Positions 5,632-15,039 are shown, numbered from the stretch's first letter. The stretch: DNA of 20,642 nucleotides from Akkermansiaceae bacterium UBA5689 (GCA_002420305.1 DIHT01000066.1:75948-96589); one strand, 5' to 3'. The notes: generated by a model from the sequence alone, not told the origin. Program-made: numbers and translations.

Positions 5632-8262
5632 ATGCCCTTCAAACTCGTAGTTCTCCGCCCTCATTTGAGCCAAATTTTGGTGAGGAAACTACTGTGGGTG
5701 ATAATTTCCATGCTCGTGCTACTCCCCCTCAGGATTCTGTTCTCAGCCGAGGTGCCGCAGGCTGATCTTGAAAGATACCGGCAGGAAATAGCACCGGTTT
5801 TGAATGCCGCTTGCGTGGGATGTCATGGTCCGAAAAAGCAGAAAGGAAGCTTCAGAATAGATACTCTCGATTCGGATTTATTGAAGGGTGGGGACGTTAG
5901 TTGGTGGTTAGAGGTTTTTGAGGTGATTAGCAATGGTGAGATGCCTCCTGAGGACGCAGACCATCCCCTTAAGGACGAGGAGAAGGCTCGGATTGTAGAT
6001 TGGTTGTCCGGGGAGATCCAGTTGGCCTCTCAGGTGAGGAGGAGCCGGGAAGCGCATACGTCATTTCGGAGAATGACACGCTACGAATATAACTATTCGA
6101 TGCAGGATCTGCTGGGTCTTCCTTTCGACTTCTCCCGCGATCTGCCCCTGGAGACCTCCTCCGAGGACGGCTTCAAGAATAGTTCAGAAATGCTGCAGAT
6201 GACTGCCATGCAACTGGAGCAATACCGGAAGCAGGCTCGACGGGCACTACATTCGGCGACGATACGGGGGAAGAGACCGGAGCCGGTCTATTACGGAATC
6301 CCCATGCGGGCCTTCACGGAGCGGTTTGATCCGGAGCATGCTGCGTCGGTGGCCCGTACCCTGAAAAAGATTCGGGAGAAGGGAATGGGTTTGCAGGAGG
6401 CCCTGCAGGCCGAGGAGAAGAAACATCGGGGCAGGCCGGGAGGAACCTACTTCAGGAATCTAATTACCGGCCAGGGAGTGAGACCAAAATGGAGCTACCA
6501 TGGAGCGAAATATGCGTGGAAGCCAGTTTCCAAGCGTCCCGAGATCCCGCCCTCCATGGAGGACGTGGTTGTCATTGCGCCGGACCAGAAATTCGTCGTC
6601 GATGTGGGAAATGGCCTGCCGGATAAGGGGAACATGCGTGTCAGGATCCGGGCGGCACGTTTGTTGGAAGAAAATACGGATGATCGGCATTATCCGACCC
6701 TGCGGTTATATTTCGGAAACCAACCGAGCAATGATTCGCGCCTGTCTGTAAATGTAGGGAGAGATGTCGTGATCGATGCCCCTCCAGGAGACGCCCGCTT
6801 CTACCATTGGGATGTTCCGCTGGGAGAGGTGCCTCGCAATGCGTTTCGCGACAGCCACAGACTTGGGCAATTACCCAATCCGGGAGAATTTCTTTCTCTT
6901 CTTAATACCTCCAGTGTCCCAGTTTCCCTGACGGTCGATTACCTTGAGATCATCGCCCCGGCGCTGGAGCAGTGGCCTCCTGAGTCACATACTCGTATTT
7001 TTCCTCCAAGGGATGAAGATATTGAGGAGGAGGTTTACGCGCGAGAAGTGCTCACCAGTTTCATGGAGCGGGCGTGGCGTCGGCCAGTGACGGAGGCGGA
7101 AGTCAGCCAGAAGCTCCTTCTCTACGACCGTTTGAGGCCGGGATGCATCGATGTCCAGGAGGCGATGGTAGAGGTGATGGCTTCGGTTCTGTCCTCCCCT
7201 AAATATCTCTACCTTGGCCGGATTGCTGGGGAGGGTGAGGATGGGCGAAGGATAACTGATCTTGAATTAGCCAGCAGGCTCTCGTTTTTTCTCTGGAGTA
7301 GCCTTCCGGATGAGGAACTACTGACCGCAGCCGTAACAGGATCACTGTCGAAGGGTTCGGTTCTGGAGAAGCAAACCCGTCGGATGCTGACGGACCCCAA
7401 GGTGCAGCGATTTGCCCAGCACTACACGCGGCAGTGGCTGGGGATGGAAGAGTTGGATTTTCTCAAGTTTGATACGAAGGTCCACGGGAGAGTAGATCCC
7501 CTGCTGGTAGAATCGATGAAACGGGAGCCGGTCGCTTTCTTCAGTGAAGTCTTGGGGCAGAACCGATCGATATTTGAGTTTTTGGACTCAGACTATGGTC
7601 TTTTAAATGATCGGCTTGCGAGGCATTACGGGTTGCCGGAGGTGTTGGGTCACCAGTTGCGGAAGGTCGCTCTCTCACCCGATGACAGGCGCGGTGGGCT
7701 CCTTGCCCAAGCAGGGTTGCTTGCAATGAATTCCAATGGGAAGGACTCTAATCCCTTAAAGCGTGGTATCTGGATACTGAAAAATCTTCTTAATGATCCC
7801 CCTCCGCCACCACCGCCGGCCGTCCCTGAGATCGATCTGGCGGACCCAGATATTCTCAAGCTCACCCTCAAGCAGCGCATGGAGGATCATCGGGATGACC
7901 CGGCCTGTGCGTCGTGTCACTCCAAGATTGATCCGTGGGGTATCGCCTTTGAAAACTTTGATGCTCTCGGGCGGTGGCGTGACATGGTTCGAGGTGCTCC
8001 GGTTGATGCCTCCAGTATGCTGTTTAATAAGGAGGAACTGCATGGGATCAAGGGAGTGAAGGATTATCTCCTGAACAATCGTCAGAAGCAGTTTTCCCGT
8101 GCGATGACTCATAAGTTGTCGTCTTATGCCCTCGGTCGACCGATCACTTTCAGCGACCGGTCGGAGGTGGACCGTATCAGCACTGAGCTGCGCGAGGGGG
8201 GTGGCGGATTACGAGATCTTGTACTTCTGATTGTTAAAAGTGATTTATTTCAGTTAAACTAG
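5632..8262 (+). CDS. Secreted DUF1587/DUF1592/DUF1588/DUF1585 c-type cytochrome (PVC type)
   Basis: An 876-residue exported protein of the large PVC cytochrome family. After a membrane/signal segment (about 19-39) come a PSCyt1-type haem domain with C61-V-G-C-H65, DUF1587 (about 145-210; RRMTRYEYNYSMQDLLGLP), a beta-rich stretch (about 320-445) that resembles an inserted binding module, DUF1595 (about 468-530), DUF1592 (about 535-665; LASRLSFFLWSSLPDEELL), DUF1588 (about 680-785) with a seven-proline run at 723-729 and a second haem site C759-A-S-C-H763, and DUF1585 (about 800-874). The two CxxCH sites imply covalent haem and electron transfer outside the cytoplasm; the substrate is unknown. 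The start is uncertain: GTG at 5698 with GTGAGGAAA upstream is an alternative to the ATG, whose AGGA lies only 1 nt away. First gene of a probable operon with the DUF1552 gene 17 nt downstream. Confidence 0.92.
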   Translation: MPFKLVVLRPHLSQILVRKLLWVIISMLVLLPLRILFSAEVPQADLERYRQEIAPVLNAACVGCHGPKKQKGSFRIDTLDSDLLKGGDVSWWLEVFEVISNGEMPPEDADHPLKDEEKARIVDWLSGEIQLASQVRRSREAHTSFRRMTRYEYNYSMQDLLGLPFDFSRDLPLETSSEDGFKNSSEMLQMTAMQLEQYRKQARRALHSATIRGKRPEPVYYGIPMRAFTERFDPEHAASVARTLKKIREKGMGLQEALQAEEKKHRGRPGGTYFRNLITGQGVRPKWSYHGAKYAWKPVSKRPEIPPSMEDVVVIAPDQKFVVDVGNGLPDKGNMRVRIRAARLLEENTDDRHYPTLRLYFGNQPSNDSRLSVNVGRDVVIDAPPGDARFYHWDVPLGEVPRNAFRDSHRLGQLPNPGEFLSLLNTSSVPVSLTVDYLEIIAPALEQWPPESHTRIFPPRDEDIEEEVYAREVLTSFMERAWRRPVTEAEVSQKLLLYDRLRPGCIDVQEAMVEVMASVLSSPKYLYLGRIAGEGEDGRRITDLELASRLSFFLWSSLPDEELLTAAVTGSLSKGSVLEKQTRRMLTDPKVQRFAQHYTRQWLGMEELDFLKFDTKVHGRVDPLLVESMKREPVAFFSEVLGQNRSIFEFLDSDYGLLNDRLARHYGLPEVLGHQLRKVALSPDDRRGGLLAQAGLLAMNSNGKDSNPLKRGIWILKNLLNDPPPPPPPAVPEIDLADPDILKLTLKQRMEDHRDDPACASCHSKIDPWGIAFENFDALGRWRDMVRGAPVDASSMLFNKEELHGIKGVKDYLLNNRQKQFSRAMTHKLSSYALGRPITFSDRSEVDRISTELREGGGGLRDLVLLIVKSDLFQLN

Positions 8263-8279
8263 GATTCATCCGCAGGAGC

Positions 8280-9689
8280 ATGTCGAACATTCCCCTATCT
8301 TCTCTCGACCGTCGGAAGTTTCTACGTGGTGCGGGTGTCGCCCTTGCTCTTCCATGGATGGAGACATTTTCTAGCCCGGACCGGGCAGGGCGAGAGTCCG
8401 CTCGGCGGAAACGACTCGCCTGTTTCTACCTGCCTGATGGTGTGCCGATGCCCTTGGAGGAGGACCCGTCGTTCAAGGACTGGAGCTGGTTTCCGCATGG
8501 CGGGCGCACGGACTTCCGCCTTACCAAGTGCATGGAAACGCTGGCGCACCTGCGCGATGAGATGACCATCTTCTCCGGTCTGTCGCATCCTGCTGTTCGG
8601 CGGGTTCATGGGCACCGGAATGCGGATCAGTTTCTCACCGGAGCGAATACAGGAGCGATGGATGATAGGTATGAAAACAGCATCTCACTCGATCAGGTGT
8701 TTGCAGCTCACGCCGGGGAGCACACACGGCATGCGTCTCTGGTCTTGTCTACGGATGGAGGCACGGGGTCTCCCAGGGGTGCGCACACTCTCTCCTTCAA
8801 TGCCGAGGGTCGGCCCATTCCCGCGGAGCATAAACCCAAGCGTATATTTGACATGCTTTTCGTGAAAAGCGGTCCGGATGCCGCTCGTCAGCTTGCCCTG
8901 AGCGAGAGTGCTCTCGATGATCTCATGGAGGATGCGCGTTCGCTGAGGCATTCACTCTCCAAGCACGACCAGGAGACTCTTGCTGAATATCTCCAATCCG
9001 TCCGGGAGACGGAGGTAAGGGTGGAAAAAGCTCGGCGCTGGCTCGACGTGGCTCTTCCGGTGGTGAGCGCTGATGGTCTAAAGCTCGACGTCACACCCGA
9101 GGATCCGAGGAACTTCCTCAGGACAATGTATGAGCTGATTTTCCTCGCCTTCAAGACAGACTCGACCCGGGTAGCTACCTACCAGCTAGGAAGAGAAAAC
9201 GGAGTAGGAATCAGTGATTACCTTGCTCGTGCGGTGGGCTTCAGAGCCGCTCACAGTCTCTCCCATGAAACAAAGAATCCTAATGGGTACGAAAACTTCG
9301 GAGTCTACTGCCGTTTTATCAACGAAGAGCTTGGGAGGTTCGCAGACCGGCTGAAAGCGACCCCTGAGCCTGGAGGAGAGGGTAGCATGCTTGATCATAC
9401 GGCCGTGTTTTTCGGCTCGGCTTCCAGTGCGTTTCACTTGTCCCGTAACTATCCGCTGATCCTGATGGGTGGCCGCAAACTGGGATTCAAGCATGGGCAG
9501 TATTTGAAATATGGTCGTGGCAACGAAGAGAATCAGGCAACGGCGGGCATCAGCAGTGATTCCGGCTGGCAGAAGGAAATGAATTATACGGAGATACCCC
9601 TCTCAAACCTATACCTGACAATGCTGCAGAGACTCGGGGTGGAAACCGAGAGCTTTGGCGGAAGTGTCGAGACCATCTCGGAAGTGTAA
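8280..9689 (+). CDS. DUF1552 protein, Tat-exported
   Basis: A 469-residue protein covering the full DUF1552 (PF07586) length. The N-terminus carries a twin-arginine signal, DRRKFLRGAGVALALPW, with Arg11-Arg12, so it is probably exported folded. Family segments include RLACFYLPDGVPM, the early FSGLSH and HGHRNADQFLTGA stretch, SISLDQVFAAH, and the C-terminal LDHTAVFFGSASS and LPLILMGG-like strand, which together look like the alkaline-phosphatase/sulfatase-like fold seen in related planctomycete proteins. Activity is unknown. DUF1552 genes usually sit directly after DUF1592-type cytochrome genes, as here (17-nt gap), so the pair likely works together. An AGGAG lies only 1 nt before the ATG, closer than a normal Shine-Dalgarno sequence. 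Confidence 0.92.
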   Translation: MSNIPLSSLDRRKFLRGAGVALALPWMETFSSPDRAGRESARRKRLACFYLPDGVPMPLEEDPSFKDWSWFPHGGRTDFRLTKCMETLAHLRDEMTIFSGLSHPAVRRVHGHRNADQFLTGANTGAMDDRYENSISLDQVFAAHAGEHTRHASLVLSTDGGTGSPRGAHTLSFNAEGRPIPAEHKPKRIFDMLFVKSGPDAARQLALSESALDDLMEDARSLRHSLSKHDQETLAEYLQSVRETEVRVEKARRWLDVALPVVSADGLKLDVTPEDPRNFLRTMYELIFLAFKTDSTRVATYQLGRENGVGISDYLARAVGFRAAHSLSHETKNPNGYENFGVYCRFINEELGRFADRLKATPEPGGEGSMLDHTAVFFGSASSAFHLSRNYPLILMGGRKLGFKHGQYLKYGRGNEENQATAGISSDSGWQKEMNYTEIPLSNLYLTMLQRLGVETESFGGSVETISEV

Positions 9690-9711
9690 AGCGAGGTCGC
9701 CCGAGGCAGAC

Positions 9712-12700
9712 TTGGATCTGGAAGATCAGAAACCCATCAATTCACTGAGAAGATATTTTCAGCTCCCTTGCTGTCTCCTATTGGCAGGTCTACTGGTCCC
9801 GGGTTCATTGGGAGCCCGGATCCAACCGGCTGAAGATGCGCCGCAGCCTCTTTCCCCTGCGGAGAGTGCTCAAAGGATTGTGTTGCCCGAAGGCTTCCAG
9901 ATTGATCTGGTGGCGAGTGAGCCCGTAGTTAAGGAGCCGTCTGGGATCGCCTTTGATGAACATGGCCGAATTTTCGTGTGTGAGCTCCATGGATATAACA
10001 TCGAGGGGCACATCGACACGCAGGAGCTTAACAAGACCGGAGAGCTTGATAAGACGGTGCGGCGCATCCGGTGGGAGTTCAAGGGAGGAAAAATTGCAGA
10101 GGAGGCACTAAAACAGCAATTTGGAGTGGTCAAGTTGTTGATCGACACGGATGGAGATGGAGTGATGGATAAGGCAGAGGTGTGGGCCGATGACCTCCCG
10201 CCATGTTATGGACTTATTGCTGCGCGCGGCGGGATCATCGTCACCTGTGCTCCCCACATCATGTTCTTCGCGGACCGGGATGGCGATGGGAAGCCGGAGG
10301 TGCGTGAGACTCTTTACACGGGATTCAAGGTCAATACCATTGAGAGGGGTATCAACAACCCGATCTGGGGACTCGACGACTGGATCTATGTCGGCAGTGG
10401 TTCGGGAGGCGGAACGATCACGGGACCGAAACTCAAGGGGCGGTTCGAACTCGGAGGTTCCGACTTCCGGATCAAGGCGGATGGCTCGGCGATCGAGCAT
10501 GTAAACGGGAGCGTCAGCACGTTTGGCCTGACGATGAACGCCATCGGCGATCGCTTTCCATCCTCCGGGGGGAACCCGGCCCGGTATGCGCTCCCGCTAC
10601 CACGCCATTATCTTGCCCGCAATCCGCACGTGGCGACCCCGGGCTCAACCCAGGGGGCTGCGGACTACAGTAACGGTTATCGGATCAGTGATCCGCATCC
10701 CTGGCGTGTCAAGCGGGGCAGGGATCCGGCCTGGGTGAAGTTCTACGGACAGCGCGAAACCAACAGCAATTACTTTTCCGGGGGGTGCAGTACAACGTTC
10801 TACGGGGGCCGGCTCTTCCCTGAGCAATATCATGGAAATCTGTTTTACTGTGAGCCTTCGCTCAACATCGTGCATCGCACGGTCCTCACGCGGGATGGTG
10901 CAGGCTACCGGGCCCGGCGGGCATCCGATGAGCAGGAGTCCGAATTCCTTGCTTCCACCGATCAATGGTTCCGACCAATGAATCTGCGGGTCGGTCCGGA
11001 CGGAGCACTTTATATCGTCGATATGTACCGTGAAATCATCGAGGACTATTCGGCGGTTCCCCGGTTTCTCCAGCAGCAGTATGGGTTGAACAAGGGTAAG
11101 GAATACGGGCGGATCTGGAGACTTAGGCCCAAGGGAAAAGCAATGGCTCTGAAGGAGAATCTAGGCAAGGCCACGGTCAAGGAACTGGCACAGGCTCTTG
11201 TGGATGACAATCCATGGCGCCGGTCGACGGCACAGAGAGTTCTTCTTGAACGGAATGATCGTGTTGCACGCGATCTCCTTGCGAGGTTGATCCAGACCGA
11301 GGGTGTTGCCCCGTCAGGTGTTATCCGTGCCCTGCAAACCCTGAGGTCATTGAAATCTTTGGAGTCCTCGGACGTCCTGGTGGCCCTTAATCATGAGGAC
11401 CATGGAGTGAGAGTGCATGGCTTGCGCCTGGCTGAAACGTGGCTGGATTCGGACGAAACCCTTCGTTCCCAGTTAATCAGGATGAGCCAGGACCCGGATC
11501 CCCGGGTCCGTCTGCAACTCGCCATGACACTTGGTGAATCCAAGGATGCGTGGTCGGTCGAGCCCTTGAGGGACCTGGCCGAAAGACATGGAGGCGATCG
11601 CTGGATGGCTACGGCCCTCCTCAGTTCTGCAAACAATCGGAACGGGGGGCGTCTGCTTCTCGGTCTTCTGGGTAGCATCGAGCTGGGATCGGGAGCCCGG
11701 GCCTTGCTCGAGCCACTGGCAAAAACGGTCGGCGGACGAAGGGACGGGGAGCAAATGGCGGCCGCCCTGCGGTTGGTGTCATCGCTGGGTGCCGACCTCC
11801 AGAAAGCATGCTTGACTGGTTTTGCAGGGAGCGTTTCACGTGGTGGAGTGCCGGTTCCGGAGTCCGTCGATGGCTGGGTCGTCCTGACACGCTTTCTCGG
11901 CAGCAGTGATGCTCAGGTCAGGGAGCTGGCAGCCAAGCTTTCAGCGGAACTTCCGGTTGCGGAAGGCGACCGTCTGGCAGCAATGTTTGAGGAGGCAGCA
12001 GAGACTGCCCTGGAACCAGAGGGTGAGCTGGGAAAACGAAGCCAGTCCCTTCAGATTCTTGCCAGCGCGCCTTTTGAGATCCTGTTACCAGTGGCCTCCA
12101 AGCTGCTGGATTCAAGACAGTCGCCGTCCATTCAGGTTGCAGCGATAGCAGCCCTTGGCATATCGGGCGACCAACGCGCCGCCGAGGTCCTCCTCAAGGG
12201 TTGGCCAGGGTTTTCGCCAGCATCCCGCAGTGTGGTCCTTCAGACGATCTTTTCGCGCAGGAATCGGCTTCCTGCATTAATTGGGGCAATCGAAAAGGGG
12301 GTCGTTCACCCCGGCGATATCTCCGGGGTGCAGAGGGAGCAATTGAAGGCCATTCCAGACGTCAATTTGGCAGCGCGCGCAGGCAAGTTGTTCAAGGAGT
12401 CCTCCACGGAAGCCGAGCTGACGGCCCGCATTGCACGCTATCGTGGAGCGCTCGGCAACAGCACGAATCCTGCAAAGGGGAAGATCGTCTATCAGAAGAA
12501 CTGCATCGTATGCCACAAAATCGGGGAGGAGGGCAACGAAGTCGGTCCCTCACTTGGGAGTATCACGGGCAAGCCGGATGAATCCGTTCTCATGGACATC
12601 CTTGATCCAAACGGGAAAATTGAGCCGGAATATAAACTCTATCTTATCTCAGCGAAAGGAGGGAAGGCTCATGCAGGGGTCCTGGCTTCCGAGTCGCCCA

Positions 12701-12888
12701 CCAGTGTCATCCTCAAGCGCGTCGACGGGGGAACCGATGTCATTCTTCGCAAGGACATCATCAAGATGACGGCTTCCGAGATGTCCCTCATGCCCGCTAA
12801 TCTTCATGCGCAGATCAGTCCGCAGGATGCCGCCGACTTGATCGCATTCCTGCGGATGACGTTCGCGGGGAGCCCGAAAAGTCAGTGA
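9712..12888 (+). CDS. PVC-type membrane-bound dehydrogenase-like protein with HEAT repeats and C-terminal cytochrome c
   Basis: About 1058 residues. After an export signal (about 11-34, LPCCLLLAGLLVPGSLGA) comes a TIGR02604-type propeller (about 55-470) with LPEGFQIDLVASEP, FDEHGRIFVCELHGY, DTDGDGVMDKAEVW and DRDGDGKPEVRETL (calcium-loop-like), and MNLRVGPDGALYIVDMYREIIE. Helical HEAT-like repeats follow (about 480-890), then a TIGR02603 haem c domain with C931-I-V-C-H935, VGPSLGSITGK and LLDPN-like DILDPNGKI. The propeller resembles glucose/sorbosone dehydrogenases, so sugar oxidation with electrons passed to haem is a reasonable inference, but no activity is proven. No ATG lies before the signal peptide. 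TTG at 9712 has GAGG five nt upstream and lies 22 nt after the DUF1552 stop. A TTG at 9655 overlapping the previous gene is less likely. Confidence 0.88.
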   Translation: MDLEDQKPINSLRRYFQLPCCLLLAGLLVPGSLGARIQPAEDAPQPLSPAESAQRIVLPEGFQIDLVASEPVVKEPSGIAFDEHGRIFVCELHGYNIEGHIDTQELNKTGELDKTVRRIRWEFKGGKIAEEALKQQFGVVKLLIDTDGDGVMDKAEVWADDLPPCYGLIAARGGIIVTCAPHIMFFADRDGDGKPEVRETLYTGFKVNTIERGINNPIWGLDDWIYVGSGSGGGTITGPKLKGRFELGGSDFRIKADGSAIEHVNGSVSTFGLTMNAIGDRFPSSGGNPARYALPLPRHYLARNPHVATPGSTQGAADYSNGYRISDPHPWRVKRGRDPAWVKFYGQRETNSNYFSGGCSTTFYGGRLFPEQYHGNLFYCEPSLNIVHRTVLTRDGAGYRARRASDEQESEFLASTDQWFRPMNLRVGPDGALYIVDMYREIIEDYSAVPRFLQQQYGLNKGKEYGRIWRLRPKGKAMALKENLGKATVKELAQALVDDNPWRRSTAQRVLLERNDRVARDLLARLIQTEGVAPSGVIRALQTLRSLKSLESSDVLVALNHEDHGVRVHGLRLAETWLDSDETLRSQLIRMSQDPDPRVRLQLAMTLGESKDAWSVEPLRDLAERHGGDRWMATALLSSANNRNGGRLLLGLLGSIELGSGARALLEPLAKTVGGRRDGEQMAAALRLVSSLGADLQKACLTGFAGSVSRGGVPVPESVDGWVVLTRFLGSSDAQVRELAAKLSAELPVAEGDRLAAMFEEAAETALEPEGELGKRSQSLQILASAPFEILLPVASKLLDSRQSPSIQVAAIAALGISGDQRAAEVLLKGWPGFSPASRSVVLQTIFSRRNRLPALIGAIEKGVVHPGDISGVQREQLKAIPDVNLAARAGKLFKESSTEAELTARIARYRGALGNSTNPAKGKIVYQKNCIVCHKIGEEGNEVGPSLGSITGKPDESVLMDILDPNGKIEPEYKLYLISAKGGKAHAGVLASESPTSVILKRVDGGTDVILRKDIIKMTASEMSLMPANLHAQISPQDAADLIAFLRMTFAGSPKSQ

Positions 12889-13069
12889 GTTTTTCACCAT
12901 AGTCCGAACGTAGGATGCCCAGGGGCAACCTGCGGAGATAACCAACTCAAAAGCCGCCGAAACAATGCGATTCATTTCGCTGCCGTAAAGAATGACAAGC
13001 GGTAAGAGTTTATGAAGTCCGCACAATTTTTGCGTGCTACTATTAATCGTATTTGTGGTTCTATCAGGT

Positions 13070-14161
13070 ATGAGAGCACTTTGTCTTGGGCTTGTATGCG
13101 TCTTTCTTTCTCTTCCGCTTCAAGCTGATCGATTTAAGGAGTGGGACCGTAACAAGGATGGGAAGCTTCAGAAGGAAGAGTTGCCGCCCAATGCGCGAAG
13201 AAATTTCGAGAGGGTTGACACCGACAAGAACGGGGTCATTTCCCTGGCCGAGCATAAGGCATTTCTTAATCGGCGTAGTGGGGGAGGGCAGAGACAACAG
13301 GCTCATCCAGATTATCAAACGGTCCGTAATCAGGATTATGCCGGTTCCGGGAACCAGCGCCAGATGCTCGACTTGTTCCTTCCTCGTGAGAAACCCGAGA
13401 AGCCCAGGCCGCTTCTGGTCTATATCCATGGCGGGGGCTGGAGGGGTGGAAGCAAGGAGGGGGCCTTCAGGCGTCTGCAGCCATTACTTGAGGGATCAGG
13501 CCTTGCAGGGGCGGCCATCAATTACCGGTTGACCAACGAAGCGAGTTGGCCAGCCCAGATCCACGATTGCAAGGCGGCGATCCGGTGGTTGAAAGCTCAT
13601 GCCGAGAAGTATGGGTATGATCCTGAGCGAATTGCGGTCTGGGGAACGAGTGCGGGAGGTCACCTGGTATCCATGCTTGGAGTCACGGGTGATGTTCCGG
13701 AGTTGGAAGGAAAACTGGGCAAGCACCTTGATGAAAAATCCAGCATCAAATGTGTAGTGAACTATTTCGGTCCATCCAATCTCCTCACCATGGACGACTA
13801 CCCCAGTAATATCAAACACAGTGCTGCGGATTCGCCGGAGGGCAAGTTGGTGGGGGGTGCTCTGCTGGAGAAAAAGGAGATTGCCGTGAATGCGTCCCCA
13901 GTCAGTCATGTGAGCTCCAAGGATGTGCCCATGCTCCTGGCTCATGGCACCAAGGATATGTTGGTGCCCTATCAGCAATCGGTGGAGCTCAGCAAGGGTC
14001 TGGCAAAGCACAAGGTGGATTACATCTTCCTTACCATGAAGGAGGCGGGCCACGGCTTTCGCAGTAAGGAGCTGACCGAGAAGGTGCGAGAATTCCTGGC
14101 GGCTCACCTCATGGGGGAGTCAAGCAAGCTTGCCAGTGGGACGATTCCCCCGGGTCGATAG
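13070..14161 (+). CDS. Secreted EF-hand plus alpha/beta-hydrolase (esterase-like)
   Basis: A 363-residue protein with a signal peptide (1-19, likely cleaved after QA). Two EF-hand loops follow: D26-R-N-K-D-G-K-L at 26-37 and D50-T-D-K-N-G-V-I at 50-61. An alpha/beta-hydrolase domain of the BD-FAE/HSL type fills the rest. It has HGGGW (120-124) as oxyanion hole, Ser194 in GTSAGG, and Asp296 (HGTKD) and His328 (AGHGF) completing the triad. It may remove acetyl or feruloyl groups from polysaccharides, but the substrate is not readable. I chose the ATG at 13070 because the signal peptide begins there; the frame remains open to 13034. The gap to the upstream gene is 181 nt, so co-transcription with the cytochrome genes is uncertain although orientation agrees. 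It converges with the kinase gene. Confidence 0.9.
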   Translation: MRALCLGLVCVFLSLPLQADRFKEWDRNKDGKLQKEELPPNARRNFERVDTDKNGVISLAEHKAFLNRRSGGGQRQQAHPDYQTVRNQDYAGSGNQRQMLDLFLPREKPEKPRPLLVYIHGGGWRGGSKEGAFRRLQPLLEGSGLAGAAINYRLTNEASWPAQIHDCKAAIRWLKAHAEKYGYDPERIAVWGTSAGGHLVSMLGVTGDVPELEGKLGKHLDEKSSIKCVVNYFGPSNLLTMDDYPSNIKHSAADSPEGKLVGGALLEKKEIAVNASPVSHVSSKDVPMLLAHGTKDMLVPYQQSVELSKGLAKHKVDYIFLTMKEAGHGFRSKELTEKVREFLAAHLMGESSKLASGTIPPGR

Positions 14162-14183
14162 GGGTCACCAGGAGGCGGGGTGC

Positions 14184-15038
14184 CTAGATACTCCGGAGGA
14201 GAGTATCTATCATGGACTGCGCCTGGGGGGCGTAGCTTCCTCCGAAGAGGATGGAATGGTTGAGGATATGATAGAGATTATAGAGCTCCGTCCGCAGTTC
14301 GTGCCCCGGGGGCAGGGGCCAGGCTTTCTGGTAGGCCCGGTAGAATGACGAATTGAATCCTCCGAAGAGCTGCGTCATGGCGAGGTCCGCTTCCCGGTCG
14401 CCGTAGTAGACGGCCGGGTCAAAGATCACGGGAACTCCATTCGTCAGGGTAGCTGCGTTTCCTCCCCAGAGATCTCCGTGCAGCAAGGAAGGGGGAGGGG
14501 GCTCTTCAAAGAAGCAGTCGAGGTTGTCGAGGAGAGTGTCGGCACCACGAAAAGAGAATCCGCAGTCCCCGGCCAGCCGGAGCATGTGGCCGAGTCGAGA
14601 CTCTCTCAGAAAATCCACCCATGAAGTAGAAGGGGTATTGGGCTGCCTGGTGGTGCCAATGTAGTTGTCCCGGGGCCAACCGAAGTGGTCAGTGGTCGTG
14701 CGGTGAAGATCGGCGATTTGTCGCCCGAGTATCTCCTGGGCCCGGGAGCTGGAGTCCGCCAGAGTAAGGAACTCGAGAACCAGATAGGATCTGTCGCGTG
14801 TAACTCCGGAGCAAATTGGCCGCGGAACTTTGACCGTGGCTGTGTCATGGAGGGCCGTCAGTCCCAGGTGCTCCAGATCGAACATGTCGATTCTGGAAGG
14901 GCTATTGCTCTTAATGAAGTAATTTCCGAGCCGGAAGGTCTCGTTAATGCATCCTCCTCCAATTGCCTGGGGAGTCCCGGTAGGTTCCTTCCCGGTCTCT
15001 CTGGTGATGGTCTCGCGGATGACGTCGAGATCCGTCAT
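14184..15038 (-). CDS. Fructosamine/ribulosamine kinase family protein
   Basis: A 284-residue member of the fructosamine-kinase family (PF03881), an aminoglycoside-phosphotransferase-like fold. These kinases phosphorylate the ketoamine formed by sugar glycation of lysine so that it decomposes and restores the amine. Visible motifs are the N-terminal GGGCINETFRL nucleotide-binding hairpin, IKSN with the lysine, the catalytic loop LLHGDLWGGN with His187, Asp189 and Asn194, and the metal-binding FDPAVYYGDREADLAMT. The ATG at 15038 is preferred because it gives the family's usual N-terminus and abuts the phosphatase stop codon (1-nt gap). A TTG at 15068 would add ten residues and overlap it. The near-overlap suggests translational coupling. 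By analogy with characterised bacterial members, ribulosamines or erythrulosamines are more likely substrates than fructosamines. Confidence 0.92.
   Translation of the reverse strand: MTDLDVIRETITRETGKEPTGTPQAIGGGCINETFRLGNYFIKSNSPSRIDMFDLEHLGLTALHDTATVKVPRPICSGVTRDRSYLVLEFLTLADSSSRAQEILGRQIADLHRTTTDHFGWPRDNYIGTTRQPNTPSTSWVDFLRESRLGHMLRLAGDCGFSFRGADTLLDNLDCFFEEPPPPSLLHGDLWGGNAATLTNGVPVIFDPAVYYGDREADLAMTQLFGGFNSSFYRAYQKAWPLPPGHELRTELYNLYHILNHSILFGGSYAPQAQSMIDTLLRSI
14186..14208. repeat. Inverted repeat at the kinase stop codon
   Basis: Eight-base perfect arms AGATACTC and GAGTATCT flank a 7-nt loop and include the kinase stop codon, 25 nt from the convergent hydrolase stop. It could slow or end transcription from either side, but neither strand has a T-run after it. 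Confidence 0.35.
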
Positions 15039-15039
15039 T

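Noticed and set aside
12889..13069. Terminator or promoter between the dehydrogenase and hydrolase genes
   Set aside because: Only a short TGCCC/GGGCA hairpin without a T-run and AT-rich sequence without a clear -35/-10 pair were seen.
13496..14107. 203-codon open frame antisense to the alpha/beta hydrolase
   Set aside because: The opposite strand carries a complete hydrolase with signal peptide, EF-hands and catalytic triad; the antisense product has no recognisable features.
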